DNA of 54,243 nucleotides from Flammeovirgaceae bacterium (GTDB lineage: Bacteria > Bacteroidota > Bacteroidia > Cytophagales > Cyclobacteriaceae): assembly GCA_013204595.1 (NCBI GenBank), contig JABMNK010000041.1, forward strand, positions 1 to 54,243, read 5' to 3'. The first letter of the stretch is position 1, and each line of letters opens with the position of its first letter. A model generated the notes under the pieces. It saw only the letters and a program-made list of their open reading frames with translations. It made no database searches and was not told the origin of the DNA. Of the stretch, positions 16,847 to 27,720 are shown piece by piece. A program made the position numbers and the translations under genes.

Positions 16847-18427
16847 TTATGCATTGATTTTTGAAGCAATATCCTTGGCGACTTGCTCGATCGCAGCTGT
16901 CGCACGATCTGATAAATTTCCTGATTTCAGATCCGCCAATGCTTCCGAATGACTGGCTAACATCGTCGCTGCAAATTCTTTCTCAAATGCGATGACCTTT
17001 GTCTCGGGAACTTTATCTAAAAACCCCTTGGTTGAAGCATATAATATGGCCACCTGCTGTTCTACCTTAACCGGTGAATACTGAGGTTGCTTCAACACCT
17101 CTTGATTTCTTCGGCCTCGATCAATGACCAATTTGGTAGCTGCATCTAGATCCGAACCAAATTTGGCAAAAGCTTCTAGTTCCCTAAATTGAGCTTGGTC
17201 TAACTTCAACGTTCCAGCCACCTTCTTCATGGACTTTATTTGCGCAGAACCACCTACCCTAGAGACAGAGATTCCTACGTTAATCGCAGGTCTTATTCCC
17301 GAGTTAAACAAATTAGTTTCCAAGAAAATTTGTCCATCAGTGATGGAAATAACATTAGTAGGGATGTATGCAGAGACGTCTCCTGCTTGTGTCTCAATAA
17401 TTGGCAAGGCCGTTAGAGATCCTCCACCTTTAACTATGCCCTTCAATGATTCCGGTAAGTCATTCATTTGCGCTGCAATCGCATCATTGTTGATTACCTT
17501 GGCGGCACGCTCAAGTAAACGTGAATGCAAATAGAAAACGTCCCCTGGATAAGCTTCGCGCCCTGGGGGTCTTCTCAACAATAGGGAAACTTCTCTGTAA
17601 GATACCGCTTGCTTAGAAAGATCATCATATACCACCAACGCAGGTCTTCCTGTATCTCTGAAAAACTCACCGATCGCAGCTCCCGTAAAAGGGGCAAAAA
17701 ATTGCATCGGTGCTGGATCTGCCGCCGAAGCATTCACGATGACCGTATAATTCATGGCCCCATTCTTCTCTAAAGCAGCATAAATTCCAGCTACTGTTGA
17801 GGCCTTTTGACCAACTGCAACGTAAATGCAGAAGACGGTCTCCCCTTTTTCGTAAAATTCCTTTTGATTAATAATCGTATCTATCGCAACGGCTGTTTTA
17901 CCTGTTTGACGATCGCCAATAATCAATTCTCGCTGACCTCTACCGATCGGAATCATTGCATCAATCGCTTTGATTCCAGTCTGCAATGGCTCATTTACTG
18001 GCTGTCGATAAATAACGCCCGGTGCCTTTCGCTCTATCGGCATTTCATAAAGTTTGCCGGTTAAGTCCCCTTTACCATCAATGGGTTTTCCCAAAGTATC
18101 TACGACCCTTCCTATAACGCCGTCCCCAACCATAACCGAACCAATTCTGCCAGTTCGTTTCACAGTATCTCCTTCTTTTACACCACTAGATTCCCCTAAT
18201 AGTACCGCGCCTACATTATCTTCTTCAAGATTCAATACCAACGCATTAAGTCCATTTTCTAGTTCCAACAACTCCCCCGCTTGCGCATTAGAAAGTCCAT
18301 AGATGCGAGCGACGCCGTCACCTACCTGTAGAACAGTTCCCACTTCTTCTAATTCTGCCTCGGATTTAAAATTGGAGAGTTGTTCTCTTAAAATTGCTGA
18401 AACCTCATCGGGTCTGACATCTGCCAT
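16847..18427 (-). CDS. atpA: ATP synthase F1 subunit alpha
   Basis: A 526-residue regulatory nucleotide-binding subunit of F1. Walker A is GDRQTGKT at 171-178, followed by the family block [22 protein letters not shown] and the arginine-finger region [12 protein letters not shown]. The N-terminal part includes the membrane-distal helix [13 protein letters not shown] and a beta-barrel ([11 protein letters not shown]). Full length, no anomalies. Located between atpH (38 bases upstream) and atpG (9 bases downstream). Confidence 0.98.
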   Translation of the reverse strand: MADVRPDEVSAILREQLSNFKSEAELEEVGTVLQVGDGVARIYGLSNAQAGELLELENGLNALVLNLEEDNVGAVLLGESSGVKEGDTVKRTGRIGSVMVGDGVIGRVVDTLGKPIDGKGDLTGKLYEMPIERKAPGVIYRQPVNEPLQTGIKAIDAMIPIGRGQRELIIGDRQTGKTAVAIDTIINQKEFYEKGETVFCIYVAVGQKASTVAGIYAALEKNGAMNYTVIVNASAADPAPMQFFAPFTGAAIGEFFRDTGRPALVVYDDLSKQAVSYREVSLLLRRPPGREAYPGDVFYLHSRLLERAAKVINNDAIAAQMNDLPESLKGIVKGGGSLTALPIIETQAGDVSAYIPTNVISITDGQIFLETNLFNSGIRPAINVGISVSRVGGSAQIKSMKKVAGTLKLDQAQFRELEAFAKFGSDLDAATKLVIDRGRRNQEVLKQPQYSPVKVEQQVAILYASTKGFLDKVPETKVIAFEKEFAATMLASHSEALADLKSGNLSDRATAAIEQVAKDIASKINA

Positions 18428-18465
18428 AATCTTACTTGTTAATAGCCCTAGAGCTAATTGTTAAA

Positions 18466-19008
18466 CTATTTACTTTCTTGATCAAATTTTAACTTCAATT
18501 TATTAAGCGCACCTTTTACACTTTGATCTATTTGACGATCGTCCATGGTTAAAATGTACCCTCCAATGATCCCCTCATCCACCTTGTCTGCTAACAACGG
18601 TTTCTTTCCAGATATCTCCATCACCATTCTTTCCAGGGACTCCTTTAAAGGAGTATCTAGGCTCACCGCCGTGGTGACATGCGCACGCTGAAAGCCCATT
18701 TTTTCATTGTAGGCATTAATAAATTCAGCTGCAATCCCTGGCAAAATCTTTTCTCGATTCTTACGTACAATCAGGCCAAACATAGCCATGGTTAGTGTCG
18801 AAAGTTTACCTTCAAAAATTTTCTTAAGTATCTCTCCCTTTTTTAAGTGCGGGATCACTGGACTTTTGAGCATATTTAAAAAATCTCGCCCCTTACAAAT
18901 GAGGAGGAACTGCTCCATATCGGACTTGATGGTCTCAACGGCTTGTTGCTCTTCAGCCAAATCAAGCAAGGGCCTCGCATAACGTTTGGCTATTCTGCTC
19001 TCTGACAT
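18466..19008 (-). CDS. atpH: ATP synthase F1 subunit delta (OSCP)
   Basis: A 180-residue peripheral stalk subunit that links F1 alpha to the b dimer. The N-terminal helical domain begins RIAKRYARPLLDLAEEQ, and the C-terminal part has the characteristic DEGIIGGYILTMDDRQIDQSVKGALNKL (quoted in part: IIGGYILTMDDRQIDQSV). Length and ends are typical. One base separates its start from the atpF stop. Confidence 0.95.
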   Translation of the reverse strand: MSESRIAKRYARPLLDLAEEQQAVETIKSDMEQFLLICKGRDFLNMLKSPVIPHLKKGEILKKIFEGKLSTLTMAMFGLIVRKNREKILPGIAAEFINAYNEKMGFQRAHVTTAVSLDTPLKESLERMVMEISGKKPLLADKVDEGIIGGYILTMDDRQIDQSVKGALNKLKLKFDQESK

Positions 19009-19009
19009 A

Positions 19010-19504
19010 TTAATTTATTTTGGCTTCTTTTACAAACTTTTCGACCAAGTCACGCTGCGCTTTGTTGTCACTTAATTTTTCTCGAATAATTTTTTCTGCT
19101 ATTTCCAAGGAAAGAGAAGACACCAAGTTTTTCACTTCAGACAAAGCTGCATTTTTTTCACTTTCAATAGCACTTTTGGCATCTGCCATCATTTTTCCAG
19201 CTATGATGGCTGTTTCACCTTTTGCATCCTCCTTGATTTTATTGGCAACCGCCATTGCATCTTTCAATAATTGATCGCGCTGCGCTCGGGCCTCCTTCAA
19301 CACATTTTCGTTATCCGCTTTTATTTTAAGCATTTCTTCTCTTGCCAACTCCGCTGACTTGATTGAGTCTTCAATCATCGCCTCTCTAGTACGCAACGCT
19401 TCTGTAACAGGCTTCCAAACGAAAACTGCCAAGATGATCAGCACGATTGAAAAGACAACCAACTGCCAAAATAATAAACCGTATTCAGGTATTAAAAGAT
19501 CCAT
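19010..19504 (-). CDS. atpF: ATP synthase F0 subunit b
   Basis: A 164-residue peripheral stalk subunit: one N-terminal membrane helix (MDLLIPEYGLLFWQLVVF onward to about residue 27) and a long charged coiled coil (about 35-160). I chose ATG 19504; the open frame reaches back to a TTG at 19525, but seven extra charged residues before the membrane helix are unlikely. The 72-base gap to atpE is the largest in the cluster and holds the hairpin described separately. Followed at one base by atpH. Confidence 0.94.
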   Translation of the reverse strand: MDLLIPEYGLLFWQLVVFSIVLIILAVFVWKPVTEALRTREAMIEDSIKSAELAREEMLKIKADNENVLKEARAQRDQLLKDAMAVANKIKEDAKGETAIIAGKMMADAKSAIESEKNAALSEVKNLVSSLSLEIAEKIIREKLSDNKAQRDLVEKFVKEAKIN

Positions 19505-19523
19505 TTTTTTATTTTTTCTGTTC

Positions 19524-19570
19524 AAAAATTAAGGAATTGACCAACACCTAATGTGAATGATCAATTCCTT
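19524..19570 (-). promoter_or_regulatory. Hairpin with short U tract between atpE and atpF
   Basis: On the minus-strand RNA, 5' AAGGAAUUGAUCA (19570-19558) pairs with UGGUCAAUUCCUU (19543-19531): 13 bp including one G-U, with a 14-base loop, followed by AAUUUUU. The G-U would be a mismatch in RNA from the plus strand, so the structure fits the atp transcript. It could act as a leaky terminator or as a 3' stabiliser of atpE mRNA, raising c-subunit output relative to b. The function is inferred. Confidence 0.6.
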
Positions 19571-19576
19571 GAGTTA

Positions 19577-20882
<1,306 letters not shown>

Positions 20883-20918
20883 GTTTTCTATATAGCCACT
20901 CTTTTCTATATAGCCACT
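20883..20918. repeat. 18-bp tandem repeat before atpB
   Basis: Two 18-bp copies, 20883-20900 and 20901-20918, differ only in their first base and share TTTTCTATATAGCCACT on the plus strand. They fill exactly the gap between the stop of the upstream gene and the atpB ATG. Being a multiple of three and free of stops, they would add SGYIEK-type repeats if the upstream TTG were used. Probably a recent slippage or duplication in a leader. Confidence 0.85.
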
Positions 20919-21277
20919 CAATTTCGCTGCAAGTTAACCAAAACGTGCCTCATTTCAAATATAAGATAGAGCAAATAAATACTTGTTATTTCAAAAGACA
21001 ATAGTTGAAAATGCGCTGTTTCAAAAAACAAAAAAAATATTAATAGCAACAAGACACTAATAAAGCGAAAGACAATTGCGCCCATGAAATAGCCGACAAA
21101 AAAATTCATTTTCTTTTGCCCTGTTTTAAACAAAGCAGTGGTAATAATTGACTGCAAAAAAAAGAAACCAACGATCCAAAGATGAAAAGGGTGTAATGGA
21201 AAAGGTAGCTTGTCTTTGATCATCCAAATGAAGATTAATAGTAAACTCACTGCAGACAATTGAAAGAATTGTTTCAC
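20918..21277 (-). CDS. Small membrane protein of the ATP synthase cluster
   Basis: A 119-residue protein with four hydrophobic segments and little else; no cofactor or catalytic motif. A gene of this size between the AtpI-like gene and atpB is usual in Bacteroidota, and its layout is like the second AtpI-type protein thought to assist c-ring assembly or magnesium supply. I cannot tell it from a generic hydrophobic protein by sequence alone. It overlaps the AtpZ-like gene upstream by four bases and ends at the tandem repeat before atpB. Confidence 0.75.
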   Translation of the reverse strand: MKQFFQLSAVSLLLIFIWMIKDKLPFPLHPFHLWIVGFFFLQSIITTALFKTGQKKMNFFVGYFMGAIVFRFISVLLLLIFFLFFETAHFQLLSFEITSIYLLYLIFEMRHVLVNLQRN

Positions 21278-21495
21278 TTTTTTAACTTTTTAATCAAATA
21301 CCAAAAAGATGCGAACACACTTAAGAGTACAGAAATTACCAAAAAGAGCGGGAATCGATTATCAATATTCTCGTCTAAACGATAACCCAACCAAAAAAAT
21401 AACAAATTAAATCCAGCCAACTGAAACCCCAATCCGCCTAAATTTTTTAAGTTAGGATCAAGATTCGGCTTTTTTGAGGAGGGGTCTGATATCAT
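21274..21495 (-). CDS. AtpZ/AtpI-family protein
   Basis: A 73-residue protein with two membrane helices joined by a short acidic loop: NLGGLGFQLAGFNLLFFWLGYRLDE and then a second helix. This matches the AtpZ/AtpI family, encoded at the head of atp operons and implicated in assembly of the c ring. Its first 38 bases lie inside the end of the bactofilin gene, in another frame, so the two are probably transcribed together. It overlaps the next gene by four bases. Confidence 0.88.
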   Translation of the reverse strand: MISDPSSKKPNLDPNLKNLGGLGFQLAGFNLLFFWLGYRLDENIDNRFPLFLVISVLLSVFASFWYLIKKLKK

Positions 21496-21910
21496 TGCTT
21501 TTTGGAGACTCTACCTTATAATCGTTTTTTTCTCCGATCTGAATTTCTTTAAACTTAACGCCCATTTTACAAGACCCGTTAAATTTGGCCCCCGATTCTA
21601 TAATTAATTTATTGACAATAATATTGCCATCTATAACCGTAGAAGCCTTCAGTACCAATTGATCCGTTACTTGAATATTACCTGCCACATGACCTGCAAA
21701 TTCAGCATTCTGGGCCAGAATATCACCTTCAATATAAGCTGAGTGACCCAATGCCAACTTGGACTTCGTTGTAACATTCCCGAGAACCTTGCCTTCAATC
21801 CTTATGTTTCCGTGCGCCAATAAATCCCCCTGAAGAACAGTGCCTTTACCGATGATATTACTAGCCGCGCTTAATTCCTCTATTTCCTTTTGGGTTGTTT
21901 TACTCCACAT
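21458..21910 (-). CDS. Bactofilin
   Basis: A 150-residue polymer-forming cytoskeletal protein. The central right-handed beta-helix repeats are visible (GKGTVLQGDLLAHGNIRIEG, KVLGNVTTKSKLALG, AYIEGDILAQNAEFAG, HVAGNIQVTDQLVLK), each turn ending in a Gly-hydrophobic pattern. Bactofilins form membrane-associated filaments that position cell-wall enzymes. Directly upstream, 12 bases away on the same strand, is an M23 peptidase, the pairing seen in other bacteria where the two act together on cell shape. Overlaps the AtpZ gene by 38 bases. Confidence 0.92.
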   Translation of the reverse strand: MWSKTTQKEIEELSAASNIIGKGTVLQGDLLAHGNIRIEGKVLGNVTTKSKLALGHSAYIEGDILAQNAEFAGHVAGNIQVTDQLVLKASTVIDGNIIVNKLIIESGAKFNGSCKMGVKFKEIQIGEKNDYKVESPKSNDIRPLLKKAES

Positions 21911-21922
21911 AATTATCTTTTT

Positions 21923-22792
21923 TTATCTAAAATTAATATACTCCTCTGGATTTACGGCATGATCTTTATGCCATAATTCAAGATGTAGGTGTGGCCCAGA
22001 TGTTAATTCTCCCGTGTTTCCAATAATAGCGACTACCTCACCCGCTGTCACGAAATTACTCACGTTTTTCAATAATTCCGAATTATGCTTATAAATCGAT
22101 ATCAAATTTCCACTATGTTGAATAGCCAAAATATATCCTCCGTCCAACGTCCATGAGGACATAATAATCACACCATCCGCTAAGGCCTTGATAGGTGCGT
22201 TTTTCTCAGCGACAATATCAATTCCAAAATGTTCGGCTTTCAGATCAAAGGGGTTGGTAATAATTCCTTCCAAAGGGGTGAAAAAGACGATTTCTCGTAA
22301 TTTATCATCTTGATAGTTTACATTAAGTGACACTAATCCCAAATCTGCACTTTCAAATTCAGCCCTAAATTGAGAGTCTAAAGGACTTAATTGCGGGGAC
22401 AAATTAATGTCTCCTTTCAATGAGCTCGCTCGATTAAAATCAACCTTATTAATGCTGTCTATATTCTCTCCTTTTAGTATTAATTTCATATTTTCTATGA
22501 ATTGATTTCGAACATTCACTTCATGCGACAAAGAATCCAATGTCATAGAGAGATTTAATACCTTTCTATTTGCTGCAATTTCACTTTGTCGAGGATCAAA
22601 CCACTGCTTGAGAATCGTATTAACGGCGAATACCGCTAAAGACATTGACAAAGTTAAGACTAATACCAATATTAAAATTAACCTTGCATAGTTAAAAATA
22701 AAGGTTCTTTTTTCGGCAAAATCTTCTTCGTTACGTACTATAAGAAGATAGCGATTCGTTAACCAATTGGATAAAGTGCGCTTTTGAGACAA
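21923..22792 (-). CDS. Membrane-anchored M23 family peptidase
   Basis: A 289-residue cell-wall endopeptidase: short cytoplasmic tail, one membrane helix (about 36-60), a periplasmic coiled coil (about 70-110), and a C-terminal LytM domain. Zinc ligands are complete: His188 and Asp192 in HFGIDIV, and the HLH at 268-270 (GPHLHLELW), so it should be active rather than a degenerate regulator. Such enzymes cut peptide cross-links in peptidoglycan. Its partner is likely the bactofilin encoded downstream. It is transcribed away from porW; a candidate -7 box for it lies at 22813-22820 (CAAATATA on the plus strand). Confidence 0.92.
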   Translation of the reverse strand: MSQKRTLSNWLTNRYLLIVRNEEDFAEKRTFIFNYARLILILVLVLTLSMSLAVFAVNTILKQWFDPRQSEIAANRKVLNLSMTLDSLSHEVNVRNQFIENMKLILKGENIDSINKVDFNRASSLKGDINLSPQLSPLDSQFRAEFESADLGLVSLNVNYQDDKLREIVFFTPLEGIITNPFDLKAEHFGIDIVAEKNAPIKALADGVIIMSSWTLDGGYILAIQHSGNLISIYKHNSELLKNVSNFVTAGEVVAIIGNTGELTSGPHLHLELWHKDHAVNPEEYINFR

Positions 22793-22900
22793 TCTTTTTG
22801 ATGATTAAAACACAAATATATTACATATCATTATTTTAACTTTACAACTGAAAACTCATGTTAATCAAAATTTCTAGTTCTAATTAATCAAACTCGTCAA

Positions 22901-25453
22901 TTGCGGCTAAACTTATATTGTATCCTCTTTTTTATTTCAATAACATCTATAAAAGGACAAATAGGACCTATTGTTAGTTCTGGTTACCACGATGTCACGG
23001 CAAGGTACAACAGTTACTTTATAGCCAAAGAAAAAATCAAAGAAATCGAAAAAGGTATTTTTGACAAATACCAATGGAATTATAATAAAATCTTACCCAT
23101 CTATTCCCAATTTGACACCACTGATTCCAAGTCTCTTGAATCTTTGCTAAAAGATTGTATCGAAAAGGCCTCGATGGCCATTCAACGTCACCCTGAATCA
23201 AAATGGGAGGATGATGCCTATATACTTGTTGGCAAAGCAAGAATGTATGGGTCAGAATTTCCGGAAGCCATTGAAACCTTTAAATGGATCAATAAATTTG
23301 GAGAAAACAAAGACATACAGCATTTAGCCCTTTCGGAATTAATACGCACTTTCTGCGAAGCTCAGGAATATGAAAACGCCCAAGTAGTCATAGACTACCT
23401 GAAAAATGAAAAGTTATCAGATAAAAATAAACTTATCTATTATTTAAATAGAGCCTATTATTATCAGAAAATTGAATCCTATACTGAAGTAGCGCAAAAC
23501 CTAAAAATAGCACAAAATTATTTAAAAAAAGATCCTGATCGCGCTAGAATTGAGTTCATTTCAGGTCAAGTTCATCAAGAAATTAAGGACAATGATAACG
23601 CCTACTATTTTTATCGACAGTCGATGAAACATAGCAAAACCTATGAACTTTCATTTTTCAGTAAGTTAAATCTTGCTGGCATCAGTCCGGTAGATGAGCC
23701 CTCTAGCACGAAAAAATCTCAAAAATATTTTAAAAAACTCCTTAAAGACAGAAAGAACACTGATTACAAGGACAAAATCTATTACCAAATGGCTGAGCGT
23801 GATTATAAATCAGGAGATTTAACCTCATCAATTCACTATTACAAAATGTCCATCAGCTCCAATGTCAGCGATGCTCGTCAAAAATCCTATGCCTATTTGA
23901 AATTAGCCGATATCTATTATGAGCATCTACTAGATTTTCGCATGGCAAAAGCTTATTATGACAGCACCATCAATGTTTTGCCAAAAGATGAAAAAAGATA
24001 TGCGGTTATTAAAAACAGACAAGAGGTACTGAGCGATTTTGTACTACACCTAAACACTATTTCCAACAACGATAGCTTAATCGGATTAGTCTCAATTACC
24101 CCTGACTCCCTTGAAAAGCTTATTAATCAAACGCTCTATGTACAAGAAGCGGAGGCGACCAAAAAAAAGGAAAAAGCAGAAACGCTCAGTAGCAATGTGA
24201 ATTTTTATACTACTTCCACCCAAGTGACCATTTCGGCAAGTACGCAAGGTGAATGGTATTTTTATAATACCCTTGAATTAAGTCGTGGACTATCTGAATT
24301 TAAACGTAAGTGGGGTCAGCGCACGCTAAACGATAATTGGCGACGGAGCACAATCATCAACAAGTCTGTCGCCGTAACTAACAATCCATCACAAAAGGGA
24401 TCAACAGAGAAGAAAAGTGAAGACAATATGCCTCTCGAAAATACCTTTAGTCGAGACGACGCTAAAAGTAAGTTACTCGCAGCAATTCCCACAGAAGACT
24501 CGCAAATGCAAAAGCTGTTAAGCGAAATCGAAATTGCCTATTATGAATTAGGTAAAATTTATAATTTTAAACTGAATGAACCCCTAAACGCTATTCACAC
24601 TTTTGACGAATTATTACGAAGGTTTCCAGGTGGAAGATATAGCGCAGAAGTGCTCTATCAGCTTTATTTGCTCAATAAAGATTATGATTCATTGAGTAGT
24701 ATTAGAGCAGCAGATCAACTTGTACTTGAATATCCGGATTCTATTTATTCAAAACTAGTATTTAATCCAAACTACCTCGAGGATAATGACAAATTAAAAA
24801 TTGCCCTTCAAAAAATATATACACGTGCTTATGACCTTTATGGCCAACAAGAATTTCTAGCTACTATGAATCTACTAGACAGCACATTAGCGAGCAGCCC
24901 TGAAAATGAATTTATTGATTATCTGCTCCTATTGCGCGCTATTTGCTTCGGCAAATTAGATAGTGAATATAAATACCAATTTGAATTAAATAATTTTGTA
25001 AAAAACCGCCCTACCAGCCCCCTAGTCGATTATGCCAAAACCCTCATAGCTACTGCTGAAGAATTTCAAATCAATTTGTTCAGCGCGTCAAAAGCCAAAT
25101 ATATTCCTGATTCAAAAGGGGAACATTACCTCATGTATCTTTACCCCTCTGGAATGACTCAGTCCATATCCCTATTTGTAGATAGTTATCTTGATTCATT
25201 AAACAATAACCTAAAGTCAGGAAATATGTTGTTTGACGAAAAATATTCTCTAATTTTAATTACGCCTTTTAACTCCAAATTGGATGCTCAATTATTTAAA
25301 ACCCAATTTAAAAATATTGAATTGACACAAAAAGATCTAGCACAAGAAAATTTAGTTACTTTAATTATAACAAAAGCAAATTTTGATATTTTTTACAAAA
25401 CTAAGGATTTAGAAACCTACCTTTCTTTCTTTGAGCAATACTATTCGAAATGA
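22901..25453 (+). CDS. porW: Type IX secretion/gliding protein PorW/SprE, TPR-rich
   Basis: An 850-residue exported protein built of TPR-like helical repeats, with the family opening SSGYHDVTARYNSYFIAKEK and the conserved IEKASMAIQRHPESKWEDDAY region. PorW/SprE is required for type IX secretion and gliding and interacts with the PorK/PorN ring and PorD in P. gingivalis. The only available start is TTG at 22901 (an in-frame TAA lies at 22862 with no ATG between). The N-terminus looks like a signal peptidase I site (SITSIKG-QIG) with no lipobox, unlike the lipoprotein form described in other species. Its stop overlaps the PBP1A start by four bases. Confidence 0.88.
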   Translation: MRLNLYCILFFISITSIKGQIGPIVSSGYHDVTARYNSYFIAKEKIKEIEKGIFDKYQWNYNKILPIYSQFDTTDSKSLESLLKDCIEKASMAIQRHPESKWEDDAYILVGKARMYGSEFPEAIETFKWINKFGENKDIQHLALSELIRTFCEAQEYENAQVVIDYLKNEKLSDKNKLIYYLNRAYYYQKIESYTEVAQNLKIAQNYLKKDPDRARIEFISGQVHQEIKDNDNAYYFYRQSMKHSKTYELSFFSKLNLAGISPVDEPSSTKKSQKYFKKLLKDRKNTDYKDKIYYQMAERDYKSGDLTSSIHYYKMSISSNVSDARQKSYAYLKLADIYYEHLLDFRMAKAYYDSTINVLPKDEKRYAVIKNRQEVLSDFVLHLNTISNNDSLIGLVSITPDSLEKLINQTLYVQEAEATKKKEKAETLSSNVNFYTTSTQVTISASTQGEWYFYNTLELSRGLSEFKRKWGQRTLNDNWRRSTIINKSVAVTNNPSQKGSTEKKSEDNMPLENTFSRDDAKSKLLAAIPTEDSQMQKLLSEIEIAYYELGKIYNFKLNEPLNAIHTFDELLRRFPGGRYSAEVLYQLYLLNKDYDSLSSIRAADQLVLEYPDSIYSKLVFNPNYLEDNDKLKIALQKIYTRAYDLYGQQEFLATMNLLDSTLASSPENEFIDYLLLLRAICFGKLDSEYKYQFELNNFVKNRPTSPLVDYAKTLIATAEEFQINLFSASKAKYIPDSKGEHYLMYLYPSGMTQSISLFVDSYLDSLNNNLKSGNMLFDEKYSLILITPFNSKLDAQLFKTQFKNIELTQKDLAQENLVTLIITKANFDIFYKTKDLETYLSFFEQYYSK

Positions 25454-27720
25454 ATTATCAGAAATATATTAAAACAATAAGTAGATCACTCTGGATCACT
25501 TTCTTTTTATTGTTTATTGGTGCCCCCGGGTTTATTTATCTGGTCAAAAATGATACATTCGGATTGTTTGGGGGATTGCCTAGCCTTATCGCTTTAGAAA
25601 AACCTGAATCAGATTTATCCTCTGAACTGATTAGTGCAGATGGTGTTTCTTTAGGGAAATACTTTAGAAAGAACAGAACAGCTATCTCCTATCAAGAATT
25701 ATCACCAGAGCTAATCAATACCTTATTAGTGACAGAAGACTATCGCTTTAAGGATCATTCAGGTATCGATCTAAGGGCCTTGCTGCGAGCCGTAGTAGGT
25801 AAGTTGACATTTACCTTTCAAGGTGGCGGCAGCACCATTACCATGCAGTTAGCCGAGAATCTATATGGGACCAATTCTGAAAATCAAGGAATTATATATG
25901 GCATCAAAAGTCTAGGGCAACTTGCTACTAAATTAAAAGAATGGATCATCGCCGTACAATTGGAACAGTCTTATACTAAAGAAGAAATACTTGCAATGTA
26001 CCTAAACACAGTCGAATATGGTTCTAACTCTTATGGGATTCAAGTAGCAGCAAAAACCTTTTTTAATAAACTTCCTTCAGAATTGGATTATCAAGAATCA
26101 GCGAGCCTGATAGGGTCAATAAATAAACCAACAAGATATAATCCTGTCTATAATCCTGATGATGCTAAAGCTAAAAGAACAGAAGTATTGTATAACCTAT
26201 TAAAATATGAGTTCATAGATAGACCTCTTTATGATTCTTTAGTTGTAAAGCCCTTAACCTTAAATTATAAAGTGGCCAGTCAACATCAAGGAATAGCTAC
26301 TTACTTTAGATCTGTCATAAAAGATGGTCTAATGGAATGGTGCAAAGAAAACAACTATGATTTATTTGAGGATGGGTTAAAAATTTACACGACTATAGAT
26401 AGTCGAATGCAGCAATACGCTGAAGCAGCCGTTACTAAAGAAATGTCAGCGTTGCAAAAAATATTTGATGCCCATTGGATAGGACGCAATCCTTGGATTG
26501 ATGATAACAATCAAGAAATTAAAGGCTTTATTGAGAATGCAATCAAGCGAACAGCAAGTTATAAAGCTTTAAAACAGCAATTTGAGGACAATCCTGACTC
26601 ACTCATGATTTATCTTAATACGCCCAAATCAATGACTATTTTTTCATGGAATGGTGAAGTAGATACGTTGTTAAGTCCGTTGGATTCTGTCCGTTATTAC
26701 AAACATTTTTTACAAGCAGGGTTTCTGGCTATGGATCCCGAATCTGGAGATATAAAAGCTTGGGTGGGCGGCATCGACTATAAATACTTTCAGTATGACC
26801 ATGTGAAGCAAGGGAAAAGACAACCAGGATCAACTTTCAAGCCCATTGTTTATACCACCGCCATCGATAATGGATATTCACCGTGTTATGAGGTAGTAGA
26901 TGCCGCCGTGACATACTCTACCCCTGGACAAAATCCACCCACATGGCGGCCGAATAATTCATCCGGCCAATATACTGGAGAAGTAATGACCATACGCCAA
27001 GCAATGGCTCGATCGGTCAATTCAATCACTGCATTCATTATGAGTAAAGTCGGACCAATTAATGTGGTCGATTACGCAAGAAAATTGGGGTTCACTAGTC
27101 CACTCAATGCCGTTCCCTCGTTATGTTTAGGTACAGACGATGTATCCTTATATGAATTAGTTGGCGCCTATGCTACTTTCGCAAACAAAGGCATCTTTAC
27201 CAAACCTCGATATATCACCAAAATCGTGGATAAAAATGGAAATATATTGCAATATTTTGCGCCAGAAACACGCGAAGCGTTGAGCGAACAGACCGCCTAT
27301 TTAATGCTTCATATGCTCAAAGGTGCGATTGAAGAAACCGGTGGTTCAGCTGTGGCTTTAGATCCTTGGTTAAAAGAAGGTAATGACATAGGTGCCAAAA
27401 CAGGCACTACACAAAATGGATCAGATGGATGGTTCATCGGTGTCACAAAGAAATTAGTGGCTGGTGCTTGGGTTGGCGGTGATGAACGCAGTATTCGCTT
27501 TAGAGAATGGACATTAGGTCAAGGAGCAAGAACCGCTAGACCCATTTGGGAAAATTTCATGCTCCATGTATTTCAAGATCAGGAACTCAATTATGAACGT
27601 GCGCTCTTCAGTCCGCCGTCTACACCTATAACGGTGGAATTAAACTGTAATGTTTATAACGGTACAGATTCATTAGATGTGAATTATTATAATATCGTAA
27701 CAGAAGATGAAATCTACTAG
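25450..27720 (+). CDS. Class A penicillin-binding protein (PBP1A type)
   Basis: A 756-residue bifunctional peptidoglycan synthase. One membrane anchor (about 12-32), then a GT51 glycosyltransferase domain with catalytic Glu96 in TEDYRFKDHSGID and GGGSTITMQLAENLY, then a transpeptidase domain with Ser461 in STFK (461-464), the SVN box in ARSVNSITAF, and KTGTTQNG (K650). All active-site motifs are present. It is coupled to porW by an ATGA overlap and abuts uvrC without a spacer. A wall synthase tied to a type IX secretion component suggests coordination of ring anchoring with wall growth (inference). Confidence 0.96.
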   Translation: MNYQKYIKTISRSLWITFFLLFIGAPGFIYLVKNDTFGLFGGLPSLIALEKPESDLSSELISADGVSLGKYFRKNRTAISYQELSPELINTLLVTEDYRFKDHSGIDLRALLRAVVGKLTFTFQGGGSTITMQLAENLYGTNSENQGIIYGIKSLGQLATKLKEWIIAVQLEQSYTKEEILAMYLNTVEYGSNSYGIQVAAKTFFNKLPSELDYQESASLIGSINKPTRYNPVYNPDDAKAKRTEVLYNLLKYEFIDRPLYDSLVVKPLTLNYKVASQHQGIATYFRSVIKDGLMEWCKENNYDLFEDGLKIYTTIDSRMQQYAEAAVTKEMSALQKIFDAHWIGRNPWIDDNNQEIKGFIENAIKRTASYKALKQQFEDNPDSLMIYLNTPKSMTIFSWNGEVDTLLSPLDSVRYYKHFLQAGFLAMDPESGDIKAWVGGIDYKYFQYDHVKQGKRQPGSTFKPIVYTTAIDNGYSPCYEVVDAAVTYSTPGQNPPTWRPNNSSGQYTGEVMTIRQAMARSVNSITAFIMSKVGPINVVDYARKLGFTSPLNAVPSLCLGTDDVSLYELVGAYATFANKGIFTKPRYITKIVDKNGNILQYFAPETREALSEQTAYLMLHMLKGAIEETGGSAVALDPWLKEGNDIGAKTGTTQNGSDGWFIGVTKKLVAGAWVGGDERSIRFREWTLGQGARTARPIWENFMLHVFQDQELNYERALFSPPSTPITVELNCNVYNGTDSLDVNYYNIVTEDEIY

